Notes: generated by a model from the sequence alone, not told the origin. 64,000 nt of DNA from Planctomycetota bacterium (GCA_025993795.1 JAMQHL010000013.1:1-64000); one strand, 5' to 3'. Shown: positions 34,582-43,994, numbered from the stretch's first letter. Numbers and translations are program-made.

Positions 34582-36783
34582 ATGAATCTGCAAGGCCCTT
34601 CCAAAGCCTCGCCGCTGGCTGCCATAAGCGCCATCTTCTTCGTGTCGGGCTTCCCGGCGCTGGTCTACCAGCTTGTGTGGCAACGCGCCCTCTTTGCGAT
34701 TTACGGCATCAACGTCGAAAGCGTTACGGTCGTGGTAACGGCCTTCATGCTCGGCCTTGGCCTTGGCAGCCTTGCGGGCGGCGTACTTTCGCGGCAGCAG
34801 AAACTTCCCTTGCTGTTTGTCTTTGCGGCCATTGAGCTGGGCATCGGCTTGTTCGGCTGGGTCTCGCTGGATCTGTTCGAGATGGTCGGACACGCCACGC
34901 TGGGGGCATCCACGGCGGTCACGGGTGCGTTGACCTTTGCGATGGTGCTGTTTCCGACCCTGCTGATGGGCGCGACGCTGCCCGTGCTCACCACCCACCT
35001 TGTGCGGCAGACGCAGAATGTCGGCCGCTCCGTCGGGTTGCTCTACTTTGTGAACACCCTGGGTTCGGCGGTCGCCTGTTTCGCTGTGGCGCTGTTCCTG
35101 ATGGTGACGTTCGGGATGCGCGGCGCAGTCTCTGTGGCTGTGCTGATGAACCTGCTGGTCGCCTCGGGCGCCGTGGTCCTGGACATGTCGATCCGGCGCA
35201 GCGACCGCGCCGCCCCTGAGCCTCTGGCAGCAGCCAGCCGCCGGGACGCGCGCTTCTGGGTCTCGGCGCTGCTGGTCGCGCTGACGGGCTTTGTCGCACT
35301 GAGCTATGAGATTCTGTGGTTTCGCGTGCATTCGTTTGTCACCGGCAGCAGCGCAATGGCATTTGCCGCTATGCTGGGCGCATACTTGCTGGGCATCGCT
35401 CTGGGCTCCCTGTCGGTGCGCCGTTTCTGCCGCGGCGGACCCGGCCCGCGCTCGTTGGCTGCGCTGTCGGTATTCGTTCTTACCGCCAATGCCGCCGGGT
35501 TTCTGGTTGCGCCCTTTTCGGCACGCCTGGCGCCCGTGTTGCCCTACCCCGCACTTTTGCCGCTGATTGTCTTCGCAGCCGGGTTGCTGGGCGCGACCTT
35601 TCCGCTGATCTGCCATTACGGCGTCAAGCCGGACGCTCGCGCCGGTGCGGGCCTGAGCTACCTTTACCTCTTCAACATCATCGGCTCGGCGGGCGGCAGC
35701 CTGATTACGGGCTTCGTGCTGATGGACTTCATGACAACTGCGCAGATCAACCTTGCGCTGGCGCTGCTTGGGGTGGCACTGGCAGCCGTAATCGCGGGGT
35801 TGGCGCGGCAGGGCGTGGCTGCGCGCCTGGTTGTGTGCGCGGTGGTGGCGCTGGTCGCCGTGGCGGGAACTGGAATCGGTTTTGATCGCTTCTACGAGCG
35901 ACTGCAGTTCAAGGACTCGTTTGAAGGCGAGCAGTTCGCCGAAGTTGTCGAGAACCGGCACGGCGTAATCACGGTGTCGCAAGGCGGGGCCGTGTACGGC
36001 GGCGGAATGTACGACGGCGTGTTCAATGTCAATTTGATGGACGACACGAACATGATTGTGCGGGCATTTTCGGTCGGTGCGTTTCATGCCTCTCCGCGGC
36101 GTGTGCTGATGATCGGCCTGGCAAGCGGGTCGTGGGCGCAGGTACTGGCACATCACCCGCGCCTGGAAGAAATGACGATCATTGAGATCAATCCCGGCTA
36201 CCTTGAGCTGATCCCCAAGCACCCGGAAGTCGCATCTGTGCTCTCTAATCCCAAGGTCTCTGTGGTGGTCGACGACGGTCGCCGCTGGCTGAACCGCAAC
36301 CCACAACAGAAGTTTGACGCCATCGTCATGAACACGACGTTCAACTGGCGCGCGCACTCGACGAACCTGCTGTCGGCCGAGTTTCTCGAGATCCTGCGTG
36401 CGCATCTGCTGCCGGGCGGTGTCGCCCTGTACAACACGACGGAATCGCCTGAGGTGCAGCGCACGGCGTGCCTGGCGTTTCCGCATGTCGTGCGCGTGAT
36501 TAACAACGTTGTCGTCAGCGATTCGCCACTGATGCCCGACAAAGAACGCTGGCGCACCCTGCTGGTGAATTACCGCATTGATGGCCGACCGGTGATTGAC
36601 CAGTCTCGCGCAGAACACCTTCAGCAGCTTGAGAAGATCCTGGGCATGGTGGACACACTCGCCGACCCCGAATACCGGTACTACGCCATGGAAGTGCGCA
36701 GCAGCATCCTGGCCCGGACCGAAGGCAAACGCATCGTCACCGACGACAACATGGGCACCGAATGGGACATACGCTGGAAGTAG
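34582..36783 (+). CDS. Polytopic membrane protein with spermidine synthase-like domain
   Basis: This 733-residue protein has an N-terminal membrane part (about 1-440) with roughly twelve hydrophobic helices, starting AAISAIFFVSGFPALVYQLV. A C-terminal Rossmann methyltransferase-like domain follows (about 450-733). VLMIGLASGSWAQVLAHHP is the nucleotide-binding loop and IIEINPGYLELIPKHP the acidic strand end. This combination is the fused spermidine-synthase-like family found in many bacteria. Members may aminopropylate or modify membrane substrates, and few are characterised. The start has no Shine-Dalgarno. Confidence 0.82.
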   Translation: MNLQGPSKASPLAAISAIFFVSGFPALVYQLVWQRALFAIYGINVESVTVVVTAFMLGLGLGSLAGGVLSRQQKLPLLFVFAAIELGIGLFGWVSLDLFEMVGHATLGASTAVTGALTFAMVLFPTLLMGATLPVLTTHLVRQTQNVGRSVGLLYFVNTLGSAVACFAVALFLMVTFGMRGAVSVAVLMNLLVASGAVVLDMSIRRSDRAAPEPLAAASRRDARFWVSALLVALTGFVALSYEILWFRVHSFVTGSSAMAFAAMLGAYLLGIALGSLSVRRFCRGGPGPRSLAALSVFVLTANAAGFLVAPFSARLAPVLPYPALLPLIVFAAGLLGATFPLICHYGVKPDARAGAGLSYLYLFNIIGSAGGSLITGFVLMDFMTTAQINLALALLGVALAAVIAGLARQGVAARLVVCAVVALVAVAGTGIGFDRFYERLQFKDSFEGEQFAEVVENRHGVITVSQGGAVYGGGMYDGVFNVNLMDDTNMIVRAFSVGAFHASPRRVLMIGLASGSWAQVLAHHPRLEEMTIIEINPGYLELIPKHPEVASVLSNPKVSVVVDDGRRWLNRNPQQKFDAIVMNTTFNWRAHSTNLLSAEFLEILRAHLLPGGVALYNTTESPEVQRTACLAFPHVVRVINNVVVSDSPLMPDKERWRTLLVNYRIDGRPVIDQSRAEHLQQLEKILGMVDTLADPEYRYYAMEVRSSILARTEGKRIVTDDNMGTEWDIRWK

Positions 36784-36858
36784 ACCCCGCTTGGCGGGCA
36801 TGATCCGGCCGCTATGCTGGATGCCTGGCGGCGACGGGGTGGGACTGCGCGGCCTGCA

Positions 36859-39800
36859 ATGAACCGAGTTACGGGAAAGCTTGTCGGGAAAGAGCCTTCT
36901 TTCCTCAGCGCAATCGAAGCCGCCGAGAATGCGGCTGCTCGAGATGTGCCGGTGCTGGTCTATGGTGAAACCGGCTCAGGCAAGGGCCGCGTGGCTGAAC
37001 TGATTCACCGGGCAAGCAATCGGCGCGGCAGGTTTGTGTCGCTGAACTGCGCCACGTTTCAGGCCAACCTGTTTGAAAGCGAACTGTTCGGGTACATGAA
37101 GGGTGCCTTCACGGGCGCGGACAAAGATACGCCGGGCCTGTTTGAAACCGCCGCCGGCGGAACGCTGTTCCTTGATGAGATTGGCGACACGCCGCTTGAA
37201 ATCCAGCCCAAGCTGCTGCGCGCGCTTGAGGAAGGCGTTGTGCGCCGTGTAGGCGGACGCAGCGAGATTGAGGTCAAAGTGCGCCTTGTGTGCGCAACGA
37301 ACCGCGACCTTTCTGAGCTGATCAAAGAAGGCAAGTTCCGCGCCGACCTTTACTATCGCATCAACTCATTCGTCGTTGAGGTGCCGCCGCTGCGCAAGCG
37401 GCGCGCCGACATACCTGACCTGGCCGAGCACTTCCTGCGCGAAATTGTCGGCGATGGGCCCGGGGCCAAGCGCCTCAGCAAAGCCGCCAGGGATGCCATG
37501 CTCGCCTACTCGTGGCCCGGTAACGTGCGCGAGCTGCGATCTGCCCTGGCATTCGCTTGCGCCAACTGCGGCGAACGCGAAGTGCTCGAACCCGGGGACT
37601 TGCCCGAGGCTGTCCAGCGCGGCCAGGAACCTGCCGGCGTCGCAGGCAAATCGCACCTGGACCTGTTCAATGAGCTGTACCTGCGCGGCGCCAGTGACCG
37701 GGTGCTATGGGCGAAGTTCCTGCTGGCACTGAACCGGCATCTCGGTACCAACAAGTTCGCGCGCGGCGACATGCTTGAGTGCATTCGCCACGCCCGCGGC
37801 AGCGAGCCGACCAACAACGCCCTCGTGAATGAATGGCAACGCCACATCAAGCCGGTGCCCCTGCGCCTGGGCCTGATCTCTGAGGAGGGCAAGAAGCTTC
37901 GCATGAACCTCGCGGCCTGCAACGCGCTGCTGCAGGACACCAGCGCAGAGGTCCAGGTACCTGTACCCGACGCGCCGCCGCCGCTGGTTGCGCTGCCAGC
38001 CGTCCATCGCCGCACCAACCTGGCAAGTTCGCGCACCACCTTCATCGGGCGCAGCCGCGAACTAGCCGAACTGACCGACATGATGAAGCAGGGCGCCGCC
38101 AACCTGATCTCGATCACCGGGCCCGGCGGCACAGGAAAAACGCGCCTGTCGCAAGAGATCGTGCGCCGCATGGCCGATGAGCTGGCCGGCGGTGCCTGGT
38201 TTGCCGACCTGACAGAATCGCGCAACATCGAGGGTGTTGCTTACGCCGTGGCGAACGCGCTGGGGTTGCCACTGACGACCAACCAGCCGCCGGAGCTGCT
38301 GGTCGGCAGCATGCTGGAATCGCGGCCACCGACGCTGCTTGTGCTGGATAACTTCGAACAGGTTGTGGAAGTCGCAGCGCCCGTGCTTGGCGAATGGGCA
38401 CGCCGTGCGCCATCGGTCCGGTTTGTGGTGACGACCCGGGCGCTGCTGGGCCTGGAAGGCGAGCGCGAATTTGAGCTGTCTCCGCTGGGGCTGCCCGACC
38501 CGGCCGCCGCCCCCGAAGACATTGCCGCCAGCGACGCGGTGCGTCTGTTTGCCGAGCGCGCCCGCCTGCAACACATATCGTTCGCACTGACCACCGAGAA
38601 CGCGGGGGCCGTCGCCGCGCTTTGCAAGCGCCTTGAGGGCATGCCGCTGGCCATTGAGCTTGCGGCCGCCCGCACCGTCATCATGCAGCCCGAGCAGATT
38701 CTGGGCAGGCTGGAAAAGTCTTTCGCATTGCTCAAATCCACGCGGCGCGACCTGGCGCCGCGCCAGCGCAGCCTTGAGGCAACGATTGACTGGAGTTTTG
38801 ACCTGCTGTCTGAGGCCGAACAGGTGGCCTTTGCGCAACTGAGCGTATTTCGCGGCGGCTTCTTTCTCGGGGCGGCAGAGCGCGTGCTCGACCTTTCCGG
38901 CCTGCCCTCGGCACCTGAGCCGATCGACGTAATCCAGAGCCTGCGGGAAAAGAGCCTGCTGCGCGCCCAGGAAACGCCCTACGAAACGCGCTTTGCGATG
39001 TACATCGCGATTCGAGAATACGCCGCTGCCAGGTGGCAACAGCTGTCGTCACCAGAGCAACGAGAAGCACTGGACGCGCGGCACTCACGATGGCTGCGCG
39101 AATATGCCATGCGCTGGGACGCCCGCGCCTATACCCGCGACGCCGTCGAGGCCTTCGATCGGATGGACTATGAGCGCAGCAATCTCAAGGCCGCCATGGC
39201 CCGCAGCCGCGCAAGGGCTACGCCATCAAGCCACCGCCTGTTCCGCGAACTGGCCAAGGTCAGCTCGACGTTACTGAAAACTCGGGGCCCCGCAAAGTTG
39301 CGGGCACCGGTCTTGCGTGACGCGCTTGCGATGGCAGAGCCGGGTGACAGCGCTGAACGGGCCGGCCTGTTGTTGCTGCTGGCACAAGCTGAGTCAGAAG
39401 CCGGAGACCCCGCAGCCGTTGACGACCTGATCCGGCAGGGCAGCGACATGGCGCAACGCCTTGGCGACCAGAGGCTGATCGCGCTGGCCAAGTTCCGCCA
39501 CGCCGGCCAGCTGCTGGGCGCCAGGAAGCTTGAAGAGTCGCTGGCCGAGCACGCAGCCGCCATCAGCGCATTCGAGGCCGTCGGCGACCGGAACAACGCC
39601 GCGCGCACGCGGGGCCGCATGGCGCTGGCGCTGGTGAACCTGGGGCGATTCGATGAGGCCCAGAAACTCGCGCGCGAATCAGAAAGAGACCTGCGAGAGC
39701 TTGGCGACCTGGCCGGTGTCGCGTCGGCGATTTCCAACCGGGGCACCGTTCACTTTCATGCAACGCAGCATGAGCCGGCCCTTGCCGCCTACCGCGAAGC

Positions 39801-40494
39801 CTACGACATCTATACGAAGCTGGCAGACAAACGGCTGGCGATGCTGATGCAGGGCAACATCGCGCTGATCGCGCGACAGCAGCGGCGCCTGGATGATGCC
39901 GTTGCGATGATGGAAGAAACCGGCCGCATGGCCGCCGAGCAGGGCGACCTGCCCTCTCTGGCGATCAATCACATGAACCTTGGGCTGGCATATCTGGACC
40001 TGGCCCGGTACGACGCTGCGGCTGCTGCGTTCACGAAGGGTCGAGACCTGTTTGAACGCCTTGAGCGGCGCGGCCACAAGGCAGTCTGCATCGAAAACCT
40101 TGCAATCATCGCTGCCCGGAACGGCGACATGAAAGCCGCCAACCAGTTGCTTGCGGAAGCACTGAGCCTCGTGGATCAGGGCGAGAACACGCTTTGGGCA
40201 GGCGTGCAGGTCACGCGCAGCGAGTTGCTCCTGCAGCAGGGCGACGCCAAACAGGCCCTTGAAGCCGCCCGCCAGTCACGCGCCACGCTGGAAGAGGCAG
40301 GCCTGCGCCGAAGCCGCGACTATTACAGGGCCATCACCGCCCACGCCTGCGCCCTTTCTGAACTCAAGCACAAGGATGCTGCGGAAGTGGCAAAGACCGC
40401 GCTGCTGACCGCAGAGTTGTTGGGGTATACGGCGGCAGACCCGTCGCCGAAAGTGCGCGAAGACTTGCAGACGTTGGCAGGCATTGCGGGCTGA
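36859..40494 (+). CDS. Sigma54-activator AAA+ / STAND NTPase / TPR fusion (1211 aa)
   Basis: Residues about 7-235 are an enhancer-binding-protein AAA+ domain: Walker A GETGSGKG (36-43), the sigma54-contacting GAFTGA loop (82-87), [10 protein letters not shown] (Walker B) and SWPGNVREL (218-226). Residues about 395-700 form a second, STAND/NB-ARC-type NTPase with Walker A GPGGTGKT (421-428), Walker B LLVLDN and [13 protein letters not shown]. The rest (about 830-1190) is TPR-like helical repeats. There is no receiver domain and no C-terminal Fis-type DNA-binding helix-turn-helix. Residues 290-350 may hold a winged helix. ATG 36859 is preferred; ATG 36814 is possible. It is a likely sigma54 activator controlled by a STAND-TPR sensor. 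Confidence 0.85.
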   Translation: MNRVTGKLVGKEPSFLSAIEAAENAAARDVPVLVYGETGSGKGRVAELIHRASNRRGRFVSLNCATFQANLFESELFGYMKGAFTGADKDTPGLFETAAGGTLFLDEIGDTPLEIQPKLLRALEEGVVRRVGGRSEIEVKVRLVCATNRDLSELIKEGKFRADLYYRINSFVVEVPPLRKRRADIPDLAEHFLREIVGDGPGAKRLSKAARDAMLAYSWPGNVRELRSALAFACANCGEREVLEPGDLPEAVQRGQEPAGVAGKSHLDLFNELYLRGASDRVLWAKFLLALNRHLGTNKFARGDMLECIRHARGSEPTNNALVNEWQRHIKPVPLRLGLISEEGKKLRMNLAACNALLQDTSAEVQVPVPDAPPPLVALPAVHRRTNLASSRTTFIGRSRELAELTDMMKQGAANLISITGPGGTGKTRLSQEIVRRMADELAGGAWFADLTESRNIEGVAYAVANALGLPLTTNQPPELLVGSMLESRPPTLLVLDNFEQVVEVAAPVLGEWARRAPSVRFVVTTRALLGLEGEREFELSPLGLPDPAAAPEDIAASDAVRLFAERARLQHISFALTTENAGAVAALCKRLEGMPLAIELAAARTVIMQPEQILGRLEKSFALLKSTRRDLAPRQRSLEATIDWSFDLLSEAEQVAFAQLSVFRGGFFLGAAERVLDLSGLPSAPEPIDVIQSLREKSLLRAQETPYETRFAMYIAIREYAAARWQQLSSPEQREALDARHSRWLREYAMRWDARAYTRDAVEAFDRMDYERSNLKAAMARSRARATPSSHRLFRELAKVSSTLLKTRGPAKLRAPVLRDALAMAEPGDSAERAGLLLLLAQAESEAGDPAAVDDLIRQGSDMAQRLGDQRLIALAKFRHAGQLLGARKLEESLAEHAAAISAFEAVGDRNNAARTRGRMALALVNLGRFDEAQKLARESERDLRELGDLAGVASAISNRGTVHFHATQHEPALAAYREAYDIYTKLADKRLAMLMQGNIALIARQQRRLDDAVAMMEETGRMAAEQGDLPSLAINHMNLGLAYLDLARYDAAAAAFTKGRDLFERLERRGHKAVCIENLAIIAARNGDMKAANQLLAEALSLVDQGENTLWAGVQVTRSELLLQQGDAKQALEAARQSRATLEEAGLRRSRDYYRAITAHACALSELKHKDAAEVAKTALLTAELLGYTAADPSPKVREDLQTLAGIAG

Positions 40495-40915
40495 TGCGGC
40501 TTGCGCAGTCGGCTGGCTTCCAGTGTTTCTCGCGGTACTTGGCCGTCTCTTTCCAGTTGGCCTTCCACAAGCCGCCCTCCTGCACGAAGACAATCGGCTG
40601 TTCGCCGGCGGGTTTGTTGTCGCGGAAATACAGCAGCATGCCGACGGTGAACCCGGGAACCTGACTCACCTTGCCGGCCCTGGTGGTGATCGCGGCGTCG
40701 CCGAGGGTACTTTTCAGCTCGGCTTGTTCTGCCGCCACAAAGCACTCGGCGTAGGCCTTGCCATCGCCGGCGTTCTCGGCGCGCACCAGGTTGGCAAGCG
40801 CCTTTTCTGGGGTGCTGTAGTCAGGTTGGTCGCCGCCGCCGCAAGCGGCTGCGAACAAAGCCACCAGCAAGATGACCAGGGCAAAGCGCCGGCTGGAAGT
40901 CAGGACTGTAGTCAC
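40364..40915 (-). CDS. Hypothetical lipoprotein overlapping the STAND regulator
   Basis: This 183-residue frame starts with a lipoprotein signal ending AAAC, then GGGDQ. Residues about 30-125 resemble the NTF2-like/DUF4878 lipoprotein at 10076 (STPEKALANLVRAENAGDGK, and EGGLWKANWKE near the end). From about residue 140 the frame runs antisense to the 3' end of the STAND regulator gene for 131 bases, and that tail (Ser/Pro/Leu-rich) looks non-native. Either the tail is real and the genes overlap, or a frameshift removed the true stop. The first 140 residues are reliable. Confidence 0.65.
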   Translation of the reverse strand: MTTVLTSSRRFALVILLVALFAAACGGGDQPDYSTPEKALANLVRAENAGDGKAYAECFVAAEQAELKSTLGDAAITTRAGKVSQVPGFTVGMLLYFRDNKPAGEQPIVFVQEGGLWKANWKETAKYREKHWKPADCASRISPQCLPTSASLRALSATGLPPYTPTTLRSAARSLPLPQHPCA

Positions 40916-40981
40916 GAGTGCCTCCGGATAGCGGCAAGAACCTGAGTCGCGCCAGCTTCAAACCAGGAGATCAAAGTGGCA

Positions 40982-41018
40982 ATTACAAACGGGCCCAAAA
41001 AGAGGGCCCGTTTGTAAT
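40982..41018 (-). terminator. Perfect 15-bp hairpin next to the tRNA-Pro fragment
   Basis: ATTACAAACGGGCCC (40982-40996) pairs exactly with GGGCCCGTTTGTAAT (41004-41018) over a seven-base loop. Read on the minus strand it directly follows the duplicated tRNA-Pro 3' end, ending in a TTTTT-containing loop. It may be the original terminator of the tRNA gene. Confidence 0.7.
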
Positions 41019-41039
41019 GGTCGGGGCGAGAGGATTCGA
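41018..41039 (-). repeat. att-like direct repeat, distal copy
   Basis: This is identical over 22 bases to the tRNA-Pro 3' end (42712-42733); it starts TGGTCGGGGCGAGAGGATTC. The match stops one base either side. Confidence 0.9.
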
Positions 41040-41041
41040 TT

Positions 41042-41830
41042 CTACGGCTGCGCGTATGCAATCTCGATTTTCGGATGCCTGCGTTGCAACTCCACAACTT
41101 CCTCCGGCGTGACACCAGTCGCGTAATGAAACCACAACTGTCGCAACGTCGGAATTGCGCAAATTGAATCCAGCACCCTCAGCGACACCGTTGCAGACCC
41201 CAGATCGATGTGCTGCAGCGATTGCGACCCGGCGAGCAAAGCGAAGTCCCCTTCACCAACGCCGGTGCATTGTGTCAGGTCCAGACTGCGAACAGTTGGA
41301 TGGGCCGCACACCTCGCAAGCAACCGCCGATTGATGTGGCAACCGCCCACGTCGAGACTCCACAAGTCTTCGTTGCTTTCGAACACTTCATCAGACAGCT
41401 CGTGGATCTGTGTGCTCTCAAGATCGAGCCGCTCGATATGGTGAAGCTTAGCGAGAGGCACCGAAATTGTGTCGTCTACCGGATGCCTCGCCACATCAAG
41501 TACCGATAGCCCGCAACTGTGCTCCAGCCCAACCAGTCCCTTGGAGGTAATCTTCTCGCAACGGACCAGCCTTAGCTCCGAAATCGAGTTGCTTTGCAGA
41601 AAGGCAGACAGTTGCTCGTCGGTAAGTTCAGGATCGGAAATCCAGACGGTGTTCTCGTACCATGGCACCGTCGCCAATTCGTCAGCGCTAGAAACGGTGT
41701 AAAACCCTTTCCCAGACCGGTTCAACTCAGTTAGCCACGGGCGGAGCATCAGCAGGAGCGCAAGCACCACCAGTGCCGCTACAACGGCAACAATACGACG
41801 CCACTTCCGGGACTTCTGCTTGGCATCCAT
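41042..41830 (-). CDS. Membrane-anchored leucine-rich-repeat protein
   Basis: This 262-residue protein has a positively charged N-terminus, one membrane helix (about 13-31) and five or more degenerate leucine-rich repeats (LRLVRCEKITSKGLVGLE, LSVLDVARHP, IERLDLESTQIHELSDEVF, LWSLDVGGCHINRRLLARC, VRSLDLTQCTGV). It probably binds proteins outside the membrane. Its lower GC and codon use differ from the flanking genes. The stop lies two bases from the att-like repeat. Its promoter is the TAGAAT box six bases before the ATG. It has no close enzyme motif. Confidence 0.75.
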   Translation of the reverse strand: MDAKQKSRKWRRIVAVVAALVVLALLLMLRPWLTELNRSGKGFYTVSSADELATVPWYENTVWISDPELTDEQLSAFLQSNSISELRLVRCEKITSKGLVGLEHSCGLSVLDVARHPVDDTISVPLAKLHHIERLDLESTQIHELSDEVFESNEDLWSLDVGGCHINRRLLARCAAHPTVRSLDLTQCTGVGEGDFALLAGSQSLQHIDLGSATVSLRVLDSICAIPTLRQLWFHYATGVTPEEVVELQRRHPKIEIAYAQP

Positions 41831-41836
41831 ACCCGG

Positions 41837-41842
41837 ATTCTA
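41837..41842 (-). promoter_or_regulatory. Candidate leaderless -10 box (TAGAAT)
   Basis: On the minus strand TAGAAT ends six bases before the LRR-protein ATG at 41830; there is no Shine-Dalgarno. Confidence 0.45.
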
Positions 41843-41908
41843 CCCCGGCACCCACCCAGCCCGAAGGAAATTGGTGCGGCTCGGTTGCCGGGTTGGTGAT
41901 GTACACGC

Positions 41909-42448
41909 TTAGTCCTCCACGGATCGAAGGACTATGCTGAGTCCCTCCGACCTCTCGATTGTCAGACTGCTAGCTGCGGCCAACCAAGCTGCCTCGTAAC
42001 CTGCCAATTCCTGCCGCTCGAGAAACTCACGAAGACTGATGTTGCCGGTCGGCGTATGTACTTGCTTGCGCCCGAACCAACGTAACGATCTCGGCTCGCC
42101 TGCATCAGCTAGAACACACAGCGTCCACACGTATTCGTGCTCCACACCGCGAGGAGGGGCCCAGCTAATGAGAAGGCCCGCCGTGTTGTCCCACTCGGCA
42201 GGATTGTCGAGTAGGTCGAGACGCAACTTTCGGAACTCGCTAGATGCTTCAGCAGGACGTCGCTCGATTGCATAAATGGCGTCGATCAGCACTAACAGCG
42301 AGTGACCCGCGTCTGAATTGGATGGTGGCGCCCTGTCAGCGCATTGTCCGCACTGGTTGTTTGCGGGCGCCGTGGAAGCCTCACCACCGCACGCGCCGAC
42401 CAACGTCAATCCGTAAACTGCCGCGACCAGAGGCAGCACGCTTCGCAT
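41909..42448 (-). CDS. Hypothetical lipoprotein within the tRNA-Pro cassette
   Basis: This 179-residue protein has a lipoprotein signal with VGAC about 19 residues in. The mature part starts Ala/Asn/Cys-rich ([12 protein letters not shown]) and is otherwise an ordinary mixed fold with [15 protein letters not shown] and IVLRS near the end. I do not recognise the family. Longer frames run upstream across the tRNA terminator and are unlikely. ATG 42448 is chosen because a TAGAAT box lies seven bases before it; ATG 42457 is an alternative inside that box. Composition is unlike the flanking chromosome. Confidence 0.62.
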   Translation of the reverse strand: MRSVLPLVAAVYGLTLVGACGGEASTAPANNQCGQCADRAPPSNSDAGHSLLVLIDAIYAIERRPAEASSEFRKLRLDLLDNPAEWDNTAGLLISWAPPRGVEHEYVWTLCVLADAGEPRSLRWFGRKQVHTPTGNISLREFLERQELAGYEAAWLAAASSLTIERSEGLSIVLRSVED

Positions 42449-42455
42449 GCCAGCC

Positions 42456-42461
42456 ATTCTA
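42456..42461 (-). promoter_or_regulatory. Candidate leaderless -10 box (TAGAAT)
   Basis: On the minus strand TAGAAT is followed by seven bases and then ATG 42448. It is the second such promoter in the cassette. Confidence 0.42.
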
Positions 42462-42676
42462 CCCCAACGCCCGCGCACTCCGAAGGCAAATGGGAAGTAG
42501 CGGGGTAACCACACGCGCCGAGGCGCTACGGCGCGAAGAACTACAAAAAAGAAGGCAATTCTTCGCGGCCTTCGCCAACTTCGCCTCTTCGCGTCAGGTA
42601 GTTCATGGAAACTGCAGCCAGGCTGAACCAACTCGAATCGGTCAGAGTCGAAGTGCTTGGACGGATGCCGCCAAAG

Positions 42677-42703
42677 AAAAAAAGGCCTCCCTCGCGGAAG
42701 GCC
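42677..42703 (-). terminator. Intrinsic terminator of tRNA-Pro
   Basis: On the minus strand GGCCTTCC pairs with GGGAGGCC (one G-U) over a GCGA loop, followed by TTTTTTT. It starts nine bases past the tRNA CCA. Confidence 0.88.
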
Positions 42704-42711
42704 CATTTCTG

Positions 42712-42733
42712 TGGTCGGGGCGAGAGGATTCGA
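42712..42733 (-). repeat. att-like direct repeat, tRNA copy
   Basis: These are the 3'-terminal 22 bases of tRNA-Pro, duplicated exactly at 41018-41039. Confidence 0.9.
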
Positions 42734-42788
42734 ACCTCCGGCCTCTTCGTCCCGAACGAAGCGCTCTACCAGGCTGAGCTACGCCCCG
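42712..42788 (-). tRNA. tRNA-Pro (anticodon CGG)
   Basis: The acceptor stem is CGGGGCG with CGCCCCG, discriminator A and an encoded CCA. The anticodon stem CTTCG/CGAAG encloses loop TTCGGGA, with anticodon CGG. The T-arm is GGAGG-TTCGAAT-CCTCT. C1-G72 pairing is typical of proline tRNA. Its 3' end is the integration site of the adjacent cassette. Confidence 0.97.
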
Positions 42789-42933
42789 ACTGAATCGTTC
42801 GGTGCGCGGAAGTGTAGCAATCAGCGTATCCCGCGGAAGTCTCCGGCAGGCGGCCAATTTCTGCGGCGCTGTTCCAAGTGCTTCGACGGAAATCCTGAAC
42901 ATTGACCAGTCAATAACCAGACGAACGGCATGC

Positions 42934-42994
42934 GCCGCGAAAACGCGAAAGCGCCAAAGAATGGCCCTGCTTCGCGTTTTAGCGCTTTCGCGGC
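42934..42994. repeat. Palindromic REP-like element
   Basis: GCCGCGAAAACGCGAAAGCG and, reading back, TTCGCGTTTTAGCGCTTTCGCGGC form an imperfect palindrome around a short loop. A similar TTCGCGGCCTTCGC...CTTCGCGT mosaic lies at about 42555-42600. These look like dispersed intergenic repeats. Confidence 0.55.
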
Positions 42995-43041
42995 TGGCAG
43001 TAGAGTCTGGTTGTCATCGAACAGAATTTGTGTCGCTTCGC

Positions 43042-43401
43042 TTAGCGCGTGGCTTGGCCGAAGCTCCAGTGGTAGCCGTCGGGGTCATCGAAGTAGAATT
43101 GCCGCTCGCCCCACGGCTGGTTCAACATCTCGCCCACCTCTTCGCCGCGGCTCTTCAGTTCGGCTTGTGCCTTCTCGACATCTTCCACCTGCACCGCAGC
43201 CCACATTCCGCCGCCGTAGCTGCGTTCGGCTTCCGGGCGCGTGTCGGCGTGAATCACCAGGTAGCCGGTGCCAAAGGCAAAGCCGGCGACATCTCTTTCG
43301 TTCGTGCCGATCGTCCATCCCAGAGTTTCGCCGTAAAAGCGTTTGCTGCGCTCAAGGTCGCGAACGTAGAGAAACAGGTAGAAGACGCCCTTTTCGTTCA
43401 C
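43042..43401 (-). CDS. VOC (glyoxalase/bleomycin-resistance) family protein
   Basis: This 119-residue protein has the two beta-alpha-beta-beta-beta modules of the vicinal-oxygen-chelate fold. It begins FYLFLYVRDLERSKRFYGETLGW and ends FYFDDPDGYHWSFGQ, both classic for the family. Possible metal ligands are His51 (YLVIHAD) and the Asp/His of DDPDGYHW. The substrate is unknown. The start overlaps the ubiX stop by four bases, so it is cotranscribed with ubiX. Confidence 0.9.
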   Translation of the reverse strand: MNEKGVFYLFLYVRDLERSKRFYGETLGWTIGTNERDVAGFAFGTGYLVIHADTRPEAERSYGGGMWAAVQVEDVEKAQAELKSRGEEVGEMLNQPWGERQFYFDDPDGYHWSFGQATR

Positions 43402-43994
43402 GTCCTCTCTCCCCAGCGCTTGCTGAGTTGGTGGGGAATGCCCAGTTGGTCCAGCACTCGCGCCACCACGAAATCGACCATGTCCTGCACGCTCTGGGGT
43501 CTGGTGTAAAAGCCGGGGTTGGCGTCAATGATGGTGCCGCCCGCTTCGGTTACCGTGACCATGTTGCGCAGCGCAATCAGCGACAGGGGCGTGTCGCGTG
43601 TGACCAGCAGGAGTTTGCGGCGCTCTTTCAGTGTCACTTCGGCGGCGCGGCCGATCAGCTTGTCGCCGGTGCCGCCGGCAATCGCCCCCAGCGTGCTCAT
43701 GGTGCATGGGCAAACCACCATGCCCTGGTGCCGAAAGCTGCCACTGGCAATCGGCGCGCCGATCTGGCTGTTTCTGTATAGAAAGAACTTGCCGGGGCCG
43801 GCGAATGCGTTCAGGTCCGGTTTCTCGGGGCTGCAAGGCAGGTCCAACTCGGTGCGCCAGACGTCAAAGGCCGCCTCGCTGAACACGACATGAGTCTCAA
43901 GTCCATTGGCACCAATAGTTTGCAGCAACCTCTGAGCGTACTGAATGCCCGAGGCCCCGGTGATTGCCACGACTACGCGCTCTGGCGACTGCAC
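43398..43994 (-). CDS. ubiX: Flavin prenyltransferase UbiX
   Basis: This 198-residue flavoprotein makes prenylated FMN for UbiD-type decarboxylases. The signature VVVAITGASGIQYAQRLLQ is at the N-terminus. Family motifs GSFRHQGMVVCPCTMSTLGAIAGG and RRKLLLVTRDTPLSLIALRNM follow. The start is GTG 43994, divergent from the TetR gene with 87 bases between, in which a TetR-type operator lies. No ubiD is in the window. It is the first gene of a unit with the VOC protein. Confidence 0.95.
   Translation of the reverse strand: MQSPERVVVAITGASGIQYAQRLLQTIGANGLETHVVFSEAAFDVWRTELDLPCSPEKPDLNAFAGPGKFFLYRNSQIGAPIASGSFRHQGMVVCPCTMSTLGAIAGGTGDKLIGRAAEVTLKERRKLLLVTRDTPLSLIALRNMVTVTEAGGTIIDANPGFYTRPQSVQDMVDFVVARVLDQLGIPHQLSKRWGERT

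Larger units (their letters stand above)
41018..42733 (-). mobile_element. Cassette inserted at tRNA-Pro, bounded by 22-bp direct repeats
   Basis: The last 22 bases of tRNA-Pro (including CCA) recur exactly at 41018-41039. The 1.69 kb between the copies holds two genes and is visibly less GC-rich than the neighbours. No integrase is present, so this is a non-autonomous or deleted integrative element. Confidence 0.68.

Noticed and set aside
34570-36801. 747-residue minus-strand frame antisense to the spermidine-synthase-like gene
   Set aside because: Its Gln/Arg/His-rich translation is typical of a shadow frame of GC-rich membrane-protein DNA.
42449-42706. Longer version of the cassette lipoprotein (265 residues)
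   Set aside because: It would start inside the tRNA-Pro terminator and read through intergenic repeats; the signal peptide begins only at 42448/42457.
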